Shown here: piece after piece, positions 1-8,361 of the stretch | Position numbering within the stretch: position 1 is the stretch's first letter | Layout of the letters: each line of letters begins with the position of its first letter | Assembly: GCA_024400415.1 (NCBI GenBank) | Contig: JAKSMS010000001.1 | Coordinates: 1 to 64,000 of the forward strand | Direction of reading: 5' to 3' | DNA from: Bacteroidales bacterium | GTDB lineage: Bacteria > Bacteroidota > Bacteroidia > Bacteroidales > P3 | Length of the DNA stretch: 64,000 bases | The notes under the pieces: model-generated | Seen by the model: only the letters and a program-made list of their open reading frames with translations | The model's database searches: none | What the model was told of the DNA's origin: nothing | Translations under genes and position numbers: made by a program

Positions 1-94
1 AGTCTTCCACCGCGAAGTCCTCGTTGAGGTAGGTGGCCTTGAGGTTGAGGCGCAGTCGGCCGTCGCTGCTGTGGTTTTTTTTGGGGTAATTCAT
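1..94 (-). CDS. Unknown protein, N-terminal fragment
   Basis: An open frame starts at an ATG (complement of 92-94) and runs off the left edge of the window. The 31 visible codons begin MNYPKKNHSSDGRL and continue with a mixed polar sequence. There is no signal peptide or recognisable motif. It lies 71 bases downstream of mltG on the same strand, so it may be the next gene of that run. I do not recognise the family, and too little is visible to assign a function. Confidence 0.45.
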   Translation of the reverse strand, partial: MNYPKKNHSSDGRLRLNLKATYLNEDFAVED

Positions 95-165
95 GATAAT
101 TTTCGTTACGCGCAGCGAGAAGGCTCTATCAGCGGCGCTTCGCCCTTTCGGGGGCTGTCGGGATT

Positions 166-1236
166 TCACTTGATGCCTTTGGCGTTGAGGGCTTTATGGA
201 AGCGGGCGGCGTTGGCGTTGTGCTGGCTGAGGGTGGAGGCGAAGTTGTGGTAGCCTGAGAAGTCTTCTTTGGCGCAGAAGTAGAGGTAGGTGGTCTGGCG
301 GTTCTGGAGCACGGCGTCGATGCTGGAGACTGATGGGGTACAGATTGGTCCGATGGGGAGTCCCTTGTAGAGGTAGGTGTTGTAGGGGCTGTCGGCCGTG
401 AGGTGTACGTTGAGGATGCGCTTGAGAGCGAAGTCGCCCACGGCGTATTTCACGGTGGGGTCGGCCTGGAGGAGCATGCCTTTGCGGAGGCGGTTGAGGT
501 AGACGCTGGCCACGAGGGGCTTCTCGTCGTTCTTGTTGGTCTCCTCCTCGACGATGGAGGCCAGCACCACTGCCTGATAGGGGGTCAGGCCTGCCTGCTG
601 GGCTTTCTGCTTGCGGCTGTCGGTCCAGAAGTTGTCGGACTCTCGGCGCATGCGATGGAGCAGTTTTTCGCCGGTCATGCTCCAGTAGACTTCGTAGGTG
701 TTGGGGACGAAGAGGGAGAGGAGGCTGACGGTGTCGACGCCGCAGTCGGCCAGGAGGGTGCTGTCGGAGAATTTGAGGCGCCAATAGGCCGAGTCTTCCA
801 TCATGACGCGTCCGAGGTAGGCGGAGAGCTGTTCGGCGGTGCGGTACTTGCCCAGGGTGAGGCGTATGGGGGCTTCTTGGCCGCGGGTGAGCATGCGCAC
901 GAGGTCGAGGGCCGAGGTGTGGGGCTGGACGAGGTAGCGTCCCGAGCGGAAACGATGGTCGTCGCTGCCGCTCTTGAGGCGCGAGAAGACGGCGAAGGCC
1001 GGCTGTGGCGGCTTCACGCCGAGGGAGTCGAGCCGGGCCAGCACGACGTCGTAGGTCTCGCCGGGACGGATCTTGAGCTCTACGGTCTCGGCGTTGGAGG
1101 TGTGGCGGCCGAAGAAGAGCCAGAGCATGAGCAGGCCGACGAGGAGCACGCCGATGCCTATCTGGGCATATCGGGTCTTGAGGATGGGGACGATCTTGGA
1201 GTTGAGGGTGGCTATAATATGATTTGCAGTATCCAT
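166..1236 (-). CDS. mltG: Endolytic murein transglycosylase MltG (YceG-like)
   Basis: Inner-membrane lytic transglycosylase that cleaves nascent glycan strands and is thought to end peptidoglycan chain synthesis. The 356-residue product has a short cytoplasmic N-terminus, one transmembrane helix (about residues 24-43), then the periplasmic YceG domain. The family's conserved region with the catalytic glutamate is seen as ASIVEEETN near residue 230, followed by AGDPT-like (QADPTVKYA) and YNTY..GLPIGPI segments. Length is normal for the family. The start overlaps the end of the upstream acetyltransferase gene by 25 bases, so the two are probably co-transcribed. Confidence 0.95.
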   Translation of the reverse strand: MDTANHIIATLNSKIVPILKTRYAQIGIGVLLVGLLMLWLFFGRHTSNAETVELKIRPGETYDVVLARLDSLGVKPPQPAFAVFSRLKSGSDDHRFRSGRYLVQPHTSALDLVRMLTRGQEAPIRLTLGKYRTAEQLSAYLGRVMMEDSAYWRLKFSDSTLLADCGVDTVSLLSLFVPNTYEVYWSMTGEKLLHRMRRESDNFWTDSRKQKAQQAGLTPYQAVVLASIVEEETNKNDEKPLVASVYLNRLRKGMLLQADPTVKYAVGDFALKRILNVHLTADSPYNTYLYKGLPIGPICTPSVSSIDAVLQNRQTTYLYFCAKEDFSGYHNFASTLSQHNANAARFHKALNAKGIK

Positions 1237-1727
1237 GCGGGTTGGTATTGTTTTGATTGTGGGTTATAGTTCCAGTCGACGAGGGTGCCGGCATGGGTGA
1301 ATCCGGCCTTAAGGAAGAGCTGGCGGCTGGCGAGGTTGTCGAGGGAGATATGGCAGTAGAGCTGGTGGAGCTGGAGCACGTCGTGGGCGTAGCGCTTGAG
1401 GTATTCGAGCATTTGGAGGGCCACTCCTTGGCGGCGGAAGGCGGAGTCGACGAGTATGCCCACCCCTGCCCTATGATGACTGGGGTCGTAGTCGAAGAGG
1501 TCGATGCAGCCCACGGCCTGTGCGCCTAGTTGGGCCACGAGGCGCAGCTGGCGGTCGCGGTAGAAGTCGCCCGACTGGGCCTCCATCAGATATTGGGTGA
1601 GCACGTGGCGGGAATAGGGCGTATGGATGTCGCTATACTCCCACACGGCGGGATCGTTCTCCCAGCGGTAGATGGCGTCGATATCCTCGGGTTCGAGGGC
1701 GCGGATGACTAACTGATTCTGTCCCAT
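1212..1727 (-). CDS. GNAT-family N-acetyltransferase
   Basis: 171-residue acetyl-CoA-dependent N-acetyltransferase of the RimJ/RimL/SpeG-like group. The N-terminal LVIRALEPEDIDAIYRWEND is the usual first strand and helix. A central GVGILVDSAFRRQGVALQML matches the acetyl-CoA pyrophosphate-binding motif (Q/R-x-x-G-x-A). A C-terminal N..S..LF.KAGF segment closes the fold. The substrate cannot be told from sequence; protein N-termini or a polyamine are both possible. Its ends overlap recG (upstream) and mltG (downstream), which suggests translational coupling within one operon. Confidence 0.9.
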   Translation of the reverse strand: MGQNQLVIRALEPEDIDAIYRWENDPAVWEYSDIHTPYSRHVLTQYLMEAQSGDFYRDRQLRLVAQLGAQAVGCIDLFDYDPSHHRAGVGILVDSAFRRQGVALQMLEYLKRYAHDVLQLHQLYCHISLDNLASRQLFLKAGFTHAGTLVDWNYNPQSKQYQPAWILQIIL

Positions 1728-3808
1728 GACGGTCCTTTACGTTTTTTCTTGATATATAGGTTGAGGGGTCTGTTTTCGGGTTGGAGGAGCTGGGGGTCGG
1801 CCTCGAGGATGCGTGCCACGACGTCGCGTGCCGCCTTGACGATGGGCTCGTCGTCGACGATATCGGCGAGCTTGAGGTCGAGCACTCCGCTCTGCTGGAG
1901 GCCTTGGATATCGCCTGGTCCGCGCAGCCGCAGGTCGGCCTCGGCAATCTTGAAGCCGTCGGAGGAGTTGACCATGGTGCGGATGCGTTCCTTGCCGGTA
2001 TGGCTGAGGTCGGCCTTGGTCATGAGCACGCAGTAGGACTGCTCGCCGCCACGGCCTACGCGGCCGCGGAGCTGGTGGAGCTGCGAAAGGCCGAAGCGCT
2101 CGGCATTCTCGATGACCATGACGGTGGCGTTGGGCACGTCGACTCCCACTTCGATGACGGTGGTGGAGACCATGATCTGGGCCACGCCGCTCTTGAAGCG
2201 CTCCATCTCGTAGGCCTTGGCCTCGGCGGACATCTGGCCGTGGACGATGGCGAGCTGGTAGTCGGGCATGGGGAAGTCGCGGGAGATGCTCTCGTAGCCG
2301 TCCATGAGGTCTTTGAGGTCGAGCTTCTCGCTCTCGTTGATGAGGGGATATACCACATATACCTGACGGCCAAGGGCTATCTGCTGCTTCATGAAGGCGA
2401 AGAGGCGGAGTCGGTCGGCGTCAGTGCCGTGGATGGTCTGGATGGGGCGGCGTCCGGGAGGCAGCTCGTCGATGACGGAGCAGTCGAGGTCGCCATAGAG
2501 GGTCATGGCCAGGGTGCGCGGTATGGGGGTGGCGGTCATCACCAGCACGTGGGGCGGCACCGAAGACTTGGTCCAGAGCTTGGAGCGCTGTTCCACGCCG
2601 AAGCGGTGCTGCTCGTCGATGACCACGAAGCCTAGGTCTTTGAACACCACATCGTCCTCTATCAAGGCGTGGGTGCCTATAAGTATGTCTATCTCTCCTT
2701 CGGCCAGCTGGCGCTTGATGCGCTTCTTTTCGGCTGTTTTGAGGGAGCCTGTCAGGAGGGCCACATGGACGTCCATGCCGTCGAGCATGCGGCAGAAGGA
2801 GGCGTAGTGCTGCGAGGCCAAGATCTCGGTGGGCGCCATGAGGCAGGACTGGCAGCCGTTGTCGAGGGCTATGAGTATGCACAGGAGCGACACGAGGGTC
2901 TTTCCGCTGCCCACGTCGCCTTGGAGGAGGCGGTTCATCTGGTGGCCCGAGCGCATGTCGGCACGGATCTCCTTGATGACGCGCTTCTGGGCGCCGGTGA
3001 GGCTGAAGGGCAGATGCTGGCTGTAGAACTCGTTGAACTTCTCGCCCACCACGCCGAAGATGCGGCCTACGGACAGCTGCTGGCGCATGACGCGGGCATG
3101 CTGGTAGTCGAGCTGGAGGAAGAACAGCTCCTCGAACTTGAAGCGCTGCATGGCCCTAAAGGCCTCGTCGTGGCTGGTGGGGAAATGCATCATGCGGATA
3201 GCCTCGGCTCGCGACGGGAGACGAAAATGGCTCAGCAGGCCGGGCGGAAGGGTCTCGGGAATCTGACCCTCGACTAGGCGGAGAAGGGTATCCATCAGCT
3301 TGCTGACGAGCTTTGAGTTGATGCCTTTGGCCTTGAGCTTTTCGGTAGAGGAATAGACGGGCAGGAAGGCATGGTTCTCCACCTCGGCGTTCATCGACAC
3401 GGGCTCCATGTCGGGATGGGCAATCTGGACCACGCTGCCATATCGGGCGGGCTTGCCCATGACAATATATTCCAGGTTGGGCTTGAGGGACTCCCGAATC
3501 CACTTCACGCCCTGGAACCACACTAGCTCCATCACGCCTGTGGCATCGTGGAGCTGGGCGGTAAGGCGCACATTGCGGCCGCTGGTAACGGTCTGCATAT
3601 TGCTCACATAGCCACGCACCACGACATAGGGATCGCTGGTGCTGACCTGCGCTATGGGGGTATGGCTGGAGCGATCGAGGTGGCGGAACGGGAAATACAT
3701 CAACATATCCTCATACGTATAGATTCCCAGCTCCTTCTGCAGGAGCAAGGCACGGGCAGGACCCACGCCCTTGAGAAACTCGATAGAGGTGGTTGAAATA
3801 TCAATCAT
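1709..3808 (-). CDS. recG: ATP-dependent DNA helicase RecG
   Basis: 699-residue branched-DNA helicase that remodels stalled replication forks and Holliday junctions. An N-terminal wedge/OB-fold DNA-binding region (VGPARALLLQKELGI near the start) is followed by superfamily 2 motor domains: Walker A GDVGSGKT, the DEQH box in VIDEQHRFGVEQR, motif III MTATPIPRT, and motif VI QLRGRVGRG. Length is typical of Bacteroidota RecG. The start codon overlaps the stop of coaD by four bases (ATGA), and the 3' end overlaps the acetyltransferase start. Confidence 0.98.
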   Translation of the reverse strand: MIDISTTSIEFLKGVGPARALLLQKELGIYTYEDMLMYFPFRHLDRSSHTPIAQVSTSDPYVVVRGYVSNMQTVTSGRNVRLTAQLHDATGVMELVWFQGVKWIRESLKPNLEYIVMGKPARYGSVVQIAHPDMEPVSMNAEVENHAFLPVYSSTEKLKAKGINSKLVSKLMDTLLRLVEGQIPETLPPGLLSHFRLPSRAEAIRMMHFPTSHDEAFRAMQRFKFEELFFLQLDYQHARVMRQQLSVGRIFGVVGEKFNEFYSQHLPFSLTGAQKRVIKEIRADMRSGHQMNRLLQGDVGSGKTLVSLLCILIALDNGCQSCLMAPTEILASQHYASFCRMLDGMDVHVALLTGSLKTAEKKRIKRQLAEGEIDILIGTHALIEDDVVFKDLGFVVIDEQHRFGVEQRSKLWTKSSVPPHVLVMTATPIPRTLAMTLYGDLDCSVIDELPPGRRPIQTIHGTDADRLRLFAFMKQQIALGRQVYVVYPLINESEKLDLKDLMDGYESISRDFPMPDYQLAIVHGQMSAEAKAYEMERFKSGVAQIMVSTTVIEVGVDVPNATVMVIENAERFGLSQLHQLRGRVGRGGEQSYCVLMTKADLSHTGKERIRTMVNSSDGFKIAEADLRLRGPGDIQGLQQSGVLDLKLADIVDDEPIVKAARDVVARILEADPQLLQPENRPLNLYIKKKRKGPSWDRIS

Positions 3809-4263
3809 TTGATCGAAATCTTAGACGGGAGCATGAGGCCGACGGGCTTCCCGTAGCGCAACAGCTCCCTGACAGCCGACGAGCTGACGTCGGAATATTC
3901 CTTCCTAGTGAGAAGGAACACCGTCTCGATATCGGGAGCCAGCCTGAGGTTGAGGTCGGCAATCTGCTGTTCATAAGCCATATCCATCATATTGCGAACG
4001 CCGCGAAGCAGGTATCCGGCGCCAATCTGGCGGCAGAAGTCGGTGGTGAGCCCCTCATAGGAGAGCACGTCTACCTGGGGGCAATCCTCAAACGTGGCAC
4101 GAATCCACTCCATGCGCTGTTCCACGTCGTACATGCAGCGCTTGCTGCTGTTGCAGCCCACCGCCACCACAATACGGTCGAACAGCGGCAGGGCACGGCG
4201 GACAACATCCTCGTGGCCAATAGTGATGGGGTCAAACGATCCGGCAAATACAGCTTTCTTCAT
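3805..4263 (-). CDS. coaD: Phosphopantetheine adenylyltransferase
   Basis: Penultimate enzyme of coenzyme A synthesis: transfers AMP from ATP to 4'-phosphopantetheine. The 152-residue protein has the nucleotidyltransferase signature GSFDPITIGH at the N-terminus, where T-x-G-H binds ATP. It also has the second motif DVSSSAVREL (the usual ISSTxVR) near the C-terminus, and the family's YLLRGVRN segment. Full length. It is followed by recG with an ATGA overlap and preceded by a gene for an outer-membrane barrel 22 bases upstream. Confidence 0.97.
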   Translation of the reverse strand: MKKAVFAGSFDPITIGHEDVVRRALPLFDRIVVAVGCNSSKRCMYDVEQRMEWIRATFEDCPQVDVLSYEGLTTDFCRQIGAGYLLRGVRNMMDMAYEQQIADLNLRLAPDIETVFLLTRKEYSDVSSSAVRELLRYGKPVGLMLPSKISIK

Positions 4264-4285
4264 CGAATAAATAGTTTTTTTTTAT

Positions 4286-4972
4286 CTAGCGTCTGCGCTT
4301 GTGATACTTCTTCTTTCCGCGATAGCCCTTGGAGCTCTCGTTGGGGTCGCCGAACTGCAGCTCGAGACGGCATTGCACCGAGGTGTTGAAGCAGTCGTTG
4401 GTATAGGTTGGCGGAGTGGCGGCATCCTCGGTAAAGGTCATGGAGTTGATAGGCATTATCGAGCGCTGATACCTGATGCTGAAGAATATCCACTCCCACA
4501 CCTGGAAACGCGCCTCCATGTGGAACAAGAAGTCGTTGGTAAGGAAGTGGAGATTGTTGGTGTCGGGGATAAAGGCTGGGCCGAAAGAGATTGTGTCGTG
4601 AGGCTGCTGCACGAGTCGGCCATAAGTCAGGCCGGCGCCAAAGGCAAAGCCCGCCTTGGGGTCGTTGTAGTAGATGGTAAGCGGGATATCCACATACTGG
4701 AGCGGAAGATTGATATTGTAAGGGACGCCAGAAGTGTTCTTAGCGCCGCGAAGCGTATAGTCTGCCTCAACGCCAAACTTGACCCTGTTGTTGGGGGCTA
4801 TAGGCGCCAGCGCACCCACGCCGAACATTCCGCCCCACTTATGGAAGCCGTAAAGCTCGTCGCCCTCGATATGAGAAGCCGTGAATCCGCCAGCCACATA
4901 AGCCTTGATACGCTGAGCTTGGACGGAAGTAGCAAGCAGCAAAAGAGCGAGTATAACAAAGTATCTTTTCAT
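4286..4972 (-). CDS. PorT-like outer-membrane beta-barrel protein
   Basis: 228-residue secreted protein. A signal peptide (MKRYFVILALLLLATSVQAQ) is followed by alternating amphipathic strands rich in Gly and aromatic residues, such as FGVEADYTLRGAK and GFAFGAGLTYG. This is the pattern of the small Bacteroidota beta-barrels (PF13568, PorT-like). The first ATG (complement of 4970-4972) is preferred to a TTG one codon upstream because it begins a standard signal peptide. The C-terminus is unusually basic (GKKKYHKRRR). Specific role unknown; it sits just upstream of coaD. Confidence 0.8.
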   Translation of the reverse strand: MKRYFVILALLLLATSVQAQRIKAYVAGGFTASHIEGDELYGFHKWGGMFGVGALAPIAPNNRVKFGVEADYTLRGAKNTSGVPYNINLPLQYVDIPLTIYYNDPKAGFAFGAGLTYGRLVQQPHDTISFGPAFIPDTNNLHFLTNDFLFHMEARFQVWEWIFFSIRYQRSIMPINSMTFTEDAATPPTYTNDCFNTSVQCRLELQFGDPNESSKGYRGKKKYHKRRR

Positions 4973-5050
4973 CAACTATTATTAAATATAATCATCAATA
5001 ACGAAGAAAAGAGAGAATTATTGCAAGAAACAAAAAAAACAATTGAGCAC

Positions 5051-5064
5051 AAAAAAAGGGTAAG
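5051..5064 (-). terminator. Terminator of the SRP RNA gene
   Basis: On the minus strand the RNA ends with CUUACCC, the 3' arm of the closing stem, followed at once by seven T residues (5051-5057). This makes a compact intrinsic terminator built from the RNA's own terminal helix. Confidence 0.75.
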
Positions 5065-5153
5065 CTGTTTATATCGCGCCGCTACAACCAAACACCCTTG
5101 CTGTATTCCTACCCTGGGGGATTCAATGGGAGCTGACCGTATAAGACTTACCC
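5058..5153 (-). ncRNA. ffs: Signal recognition particle RNA (4.5S-type)
   Basis: About 96-nt RNA that binds Ffh and directs membrane proteins to the translocon. Read on the minus strand, it has the conserved domain IV apical loop, CAGG-GUA-GGAA-UAC-AGCA followed by AGGG. These are the GGAA tetraloop and the asymmetric internal loop where the M domain of Ffh binds. GGGUAAG at the 5' end pairs exactly with CUUACCC at the 3' end. A TAnnTTTG promoter lies just upstream and a T-run just downstream, which fixes both ends. It is the short bacterial form without an Alu domain. Confidence 0.88.
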
Positions 5154-5158
5154 GAATG

Positions 5159-5166
5159 CAAAAGTA
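5159..5166 (-). promoter_or_regulatory. -7 promoter box of the SRP RNA gene
   Basis: Minus-strand TACTTTTG matches the Bacteroidota -7 consensus TAnnTTTG and lies 5 bases before the first base of the terminal stem of the SRP RNA, the expected distance to a transcription start. Confidence 0.75.
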
Positions 5167-5511
5167 CTACTTTTTTCAATACTACCAAAAAAAAATCCAA
5201 ATACTTTTACCAACAAAAACATATCAAATTCGTTATCAGCACGATGCCTAATCCGCAATTTACCCCTACCCGACCGTTCGGAACAAACAAAAACATGGTT
5301 TCGAGCAACTCAAAGAGCAGTTTTGGCCTATGCAGCATCAGAAAGACGCCTTGGAGAAAATACACGCGTAATAGCATCTGCCACAATATGTTGCCACAAA
5401 AAGAAGCGCTGCCGTCCCTAATGGCAACAACGACGACAGCCGCCAGCCACAACAGCAGGCGTCTGCCATTGCGAAGGCGGCTGAGGATTAATACTTTCTA
5501 GCCGAAAGGGA

Positions 5512-5736
5512 CTACTTCTTGACCAGCGAGGCAACGATTTCGAGAAGGTCTACGCCTTCACGTTCGCAGACAGACTGCGCCTCTTCGGTAAGGCGGTCGA
5601 AGAGATGCAGGTCTTTGACGGTGAGGTTCTCATTCTCCTCAGGCAAGATGCTGATTTCGCGCTCGTTGATGATATAGTCGAGAAAAGCCTTTGCTTGGTC
5701 GAGCGTCTCAATGTGAGAATCATTATTGTAGGTCAT
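5512..5736 (-). CDS. Small acidic hypothetical protein (74 aa)
   Basis: A 74-residue cytoplasmic protein, acidic and predicted mostly helical, with an HIETLDQAKAFLDYIINER segment and a C-terminal LLEIVASLVKK. No signal peptide, no cysteine motif, and no family recognised. It starts 15 bases after the end of panE on the same strand, so it is probably transcribed with it. The codon use and clean start support a real gene, but its function is unknown. Confidence 0.6.
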   Translation of the reverse strand: MTYNNDSHIETLDQAKAFLDYIINEREISILPEENENLTVKDLHLFDRLTEEAQSVCEREGVDLLEIVASLVKK

Positions 5737-5751
5737 AACGTTATGTATTGT

Positions 5752-6654
5752 TTAATGGTTGTTCATGATAAGCAGCTGTTGTTCGAGCCGCCTTAGATGA
5801 GGCAGACTAAGGCCATGAGATTCAGCCTCTTGAATAGGTCGGGAATAGATATACTCCACCTCCATGGGAAGATGATGGTCGTAGTCATACTTCATGGATG
5901 TAGCGAAATGGGTGGTTGCGGTGGTGGCCAACATCTTATCGGCCAAATCGTCGGTAATGCCAGAAGCCCCACAGGCCTGGGCGGCACGTATGCCCTCAAG
6001 CATTAGCGCACGCACTTCGCCGCAAGTGTCGGGATTGGAAATGAGCGCATCGCAGAGGCAGTTGTGAACAACAGTCATGCCGTTGGTAGCCATATTGAGG
6101 ATGTTCTTTTTCCACCGCGCATGAAGATAGTCGGCCACTTCGGCACGAACGCCCGAGGCTGAGAAGTCGGCGGCCACGCGGGAGAGCAGGCCAGGCTGTC
6201 GGCAACTATAATCAGCCAAGGTCACATGGCCGTAGCCTCGATGAAGGAGCCGCCCAGGACCCGACTTAACGCAATTGATGAAGGCAATGCCTGCTGCTAT
6301 TTGAAGATTAGGTAGTTGACGCTGGAGTTCAGCCTCTACACCGATGCCATTTTGAAGCAGCACTACCAAGGTATCAGAACCAAGAATCGGCCGCAGGAGT
6401 TCGGGCAGAAGGTGGTTGGAAGTAGTCTTCATGGCCACGAAGACCACGTCGCAAACGGGCATCTGTGACGAGCTCAGGAAAACATTCGGATGATCCAGAC
6501 GATAGTCGCCCAAGACGGACTCCACCTCAAACCCATGAGTCCGCACGTGCTCATAGTCGCTCCTAAGCAGGAAATGGACATCATGGCCGGCCAAAGCCAG
6601 TCTGCTGCCATAATATCCGCCCACAGCACCCATGCCAATCACAGCGTATTTCAT
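5752..6654 (-). CDS. panE: 2-dehydropantoate 2-reductase
   Basis: NADPH-dependent ketopantoate reductase of pantothenate (vitamin B5) synthesis. The 300-residue protein opens with the Rossmann dinucleotide motif GMGAVGGYYGSRLA. The family's central LLQNGIG segment follows, and then HARWKKNILNMATNGMT, which contains the conserved catalytic lysine. The C-terminal ApbA domain carries the substrate-binding S.KYDY..H.P.E segment. Length is normal. It is preceded by a TAnnTTTG box and followed by a 74-residue gene; coaD, the CoA-pathway partner, lies 1.5 kb downstream on the same strand. Confidence 0.93.
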   Translation of the reverse strand: MKYAVIGMGAVGGYYGSRLALAGHDVHFLLRSDYEHVRTHGFEVESVLGDYRLDHPNVFLSSSQMPVCDVVFVAMKTTSNHLLPELLRPILGSDTLVVLLQNGIGVEAELQRQLPNLQIAAGIAFINCVKSGPGRLLHRGYGHVTLADYSCRQPGLLSRVAADFSASGVRAEVADYLHARWKKNILNMATNGMTVVHNCLCDALISNPDTCGEVRALMLEGIRAAQACGASGITDDLADKMLATTATTHFATSMKYDYDHHLPMEVEYIYSRPIQEAESHGLSLPHLRRLEQQLLIMNNH

Positions 6655-6679
6655 AATATCTCGTTATTGGTTGATTTTG

Positions 6680-6687
6680 CAAAATTA
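6680..6687 (-). promoter_or_regulatory. -7 promoter box of panE
   Basis: Minus-strand TAATTTTG fits TAnnTTTG and lies about 25 bases upstream of the panE start codon. Confidence 0.6.
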
Positions 6688-6828
6688 CGAATATTTTTTG
6701 AATCGAGGAAACTTGAGAGATGAATTATCAGCCAACGGATAGTGGAATTGCCCGCCAATAATGAGCTCTGGGCAATAAAATCGGAAAGTAGCCGTTAATG
6801 ACTGAACAAAAACAAAAATGGCATCTAA

Positions 6829-7305
6829 ATGAAGGAAACAAGTGATATTAACCCTTTTATGGCTATGGCCATCGAGGAGGCTAGAATAGGAATAGAGCAC
6901 AACCATGGCGGCCCTTTTGGATCGGTGATTGTGAAGGACGGCAAAGTGGTGGGGCGAGGCCACAACCGAGTGCTGGCCGACCACGACGCCACCTGCCACG
7001 GCGAGATAAGCGCCATTCGCGACGCTGGGCGCAATCTGGGCACCCACGACCTAAAAGGCTGCACCATCTACACCACAGGCGAGCCTTGCCATATGTGCCT
7101 ATGCGCCTGCCTGTGGGCCAAAATCGACAAGATTTATTACGGATGTTCGATTGCCGACAACGAGATTATCGGATTCAGAGACAACCTCTTCGACAAGATA
7201 TTCGGAGGCAGAGACAAGCTCGGCAACCTCATGGAGCAAATCGACCACGAGGCCTGCCTAGAACTATTCAATGACTACTCCAATATAGAGCACGGAAAAT
7301 ACTAG
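6829..7305 (+). CDS. Nucleoside/guanine deaminase family protein
   Basis: 158-residue zinc-dependent deaminase of the cytidine-deaminase fold, closest in layout to guanine deaminases (GuaD-like) and TadA relatives. The first zinc motif is seen as CHGEIS (H-x-E with Gly instead of the common Ala), and the second as EPCHMCLCA (P-C-x-x-C). The stretch NHGGPFGSVIVKDGKVV is the usual N-terminal strand pair. The long C-terminal part (FRDNLFDKIFGG) favours a free base or nucleoside substrate over tRNA, but this is inference. A methyltransferase-fold gene follows 45 bases downstream. Confidence 0.85.
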   Translation: MKETSDINPFMAMAIEEARIGIEHNHGGPFGSVIVKDGKVVGRGHNRVLADHDATCHGEISAIRDAGRNLGTHDLKGCTIYTTGEPCHMCLCACLWAKIDKIYYGCSIADNEIIGFRDNLFDKIFGGRDKLGNLMEQIDHEACLELFNDYSNIEHGKY

Positions 7306-7350
7306 AATCTACTAATTTAAAAAATTTCAAACAAACCGCAACGACACGCA

Positions 7351-8208
7351 ATGACTATCGACCAACAAAACGAATGGCTGCTGCAAGTGGAACGACTGCT
7401 GCTAGAGTTTCCCACCTGCGTGAGGGATGAGGACGTGGCCGAGCTGGTCGAAATGGGAATACCGACCACCGACGCCGTTGGAATGCTGATAGCCGGATTG
7501 CTAAAACTGGACATTTCCGACAACCCAAAGCACGAAGAATTGTTTAACAATGCAATTAAACCATCACTCAAAGAAATACCACATAATATGTTCAGCAACA
7601 ACTATTACCTAAACAATATAGAATGCAGAAACAGCAAGATAGGAGATGTGGAAATGAAGATGATGGAATACCGCCCATACGAGCTGATGCCCTGCGGAGA
7701 CCTGACCATGACCGCCGAGGGAAGGCTGATAGCCCCCATGGGGTTCTTCGCGAACGTGTGGAGCTATCCGGCACTGCTTGAAAAAGATAGGATATGGATG
7801 AGCATCACACCCAACGAGATCATCACCATGGAGCATGCACTGGAAGAAGCCCGCGGAAAGGTGGTGGTACTAGGACTGGGCATGGGCTACTTTGCTGCCA
7901 TGGCGGCACAGAAGCCCGAAGTGACAAGCATCGAAGTGGTGGAGCTCAACCAGCAGGTAATCGACCTCGTGGGAAGCATGATACTACCACAAGTGACTCA
8001 CAACGAAAAGATAACAATCACTCACGAGAACGCCTTAGACTATATGGCAAAGGGTGGCGGGGCCGACTTCCTGTTTGCAGACATTTGGCACGATGCCGGC
8101 GACGGGTTAGACCTATATCTAGAACTAAAAAAGCATGAATCCCGATGGCCTAAAGCCCAATGCCGCTATTGGATAGAGCCAAGCATGAAAGTATATCTGG
8201 GAGAATAG
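7351..8208 (+). CDS. SAM-dependent methyltransferase-fold protein
   Basis: 285 residues. The C-terminal half has a Rossmann methyltransferase core: motif I VVVLGLGMGYFA, the acidic ribose-binding residue in IEVVELN, and LFADIWHDA as motif IV. This order resembles spermidine-synthase-like folds. The N-terminal ~130 residues form a helical region without a known motif (LLEFPTCVRDEDVAELVEMG). Substrate unknown; it may not even be a methyltransferase in activity. It is probably co-transcribed with the deaminase gene upstream. The protein ends shortly after the core, without an added domain. Confidence 0.7.
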   Translation: MTIDQQNEWLLQVERLLLEFPTCVRDEDVAELVEMGIPTTDAVGMLIAGLLKLDISDNPKHEELFNNAIKPSLKEIPHNMFSNNYYLNNIECRNSKIGDVEMKMMEYRPYELMPCGDLTMTAEGRLIAPMGFFANVWSYPALLEKDRIWMSITPNEIITMEHALEEARGKVVVLGLGMGYFAAMAAQKPEVTSIEVVELNQQVIDLVGSMILPQVTHNEKITITHENALDYMAKGGGADFLFADIWHDAGDGLDLYLELKKHESRWPKAQCRYWIEPSMKVYLGE

Positions 8209-8259
8209 CGGCCGAAACCCTCCGAAACAGAAAAAAAACGACACGAGAAGACAACTTTT

Positions 8260-8291
8260 TTTGGTTGTTTTCTTTTTTTTATATATATTTG
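8260..8291 (+). promoter_or_regulatory. Promoter of the 8.4-17.5 kb envelope run
   Basis: TTTG at 8260-8263, a 20-base spacer, then TATATTTG at 8284-8291. This is a near-consensus Bacteroidota promoter (TTTG-N19-21-TAnnTTTG), placed about 70 bases before the first gene of a long co-directional run. Confidence 0.75.
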
Positions 8292-8361
8292 CACGTTATA
8301 AATTATATGGGTGCAAGCCGTAAGACTTTGATAATCCCCATAGTTATTGAGTATACCTGAA

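Larger units (their letters stand above)
4973..5511. other. Intergenic region holding the SRP RNA gene
   Basis: No convincing protein gene is seen here. The main content is the small SRP RNA on the minus strand (5058-5153) with its promoter and terminator. The rest is AT-rich. A hydrophobic minus-strand frame at about 5207-5498 lacks a good ATG start and was not called. Confidence 0.6.

Noticed and set aside
5207..5498. Hydrophobic minus-strand frame next to the SRP RNA gene
   Set aside because: It opens only with TTG-type starts, has no promoter or family resemblance, and lies in a region already holding an RNA gene. A small membrane protein cannot be excluded.
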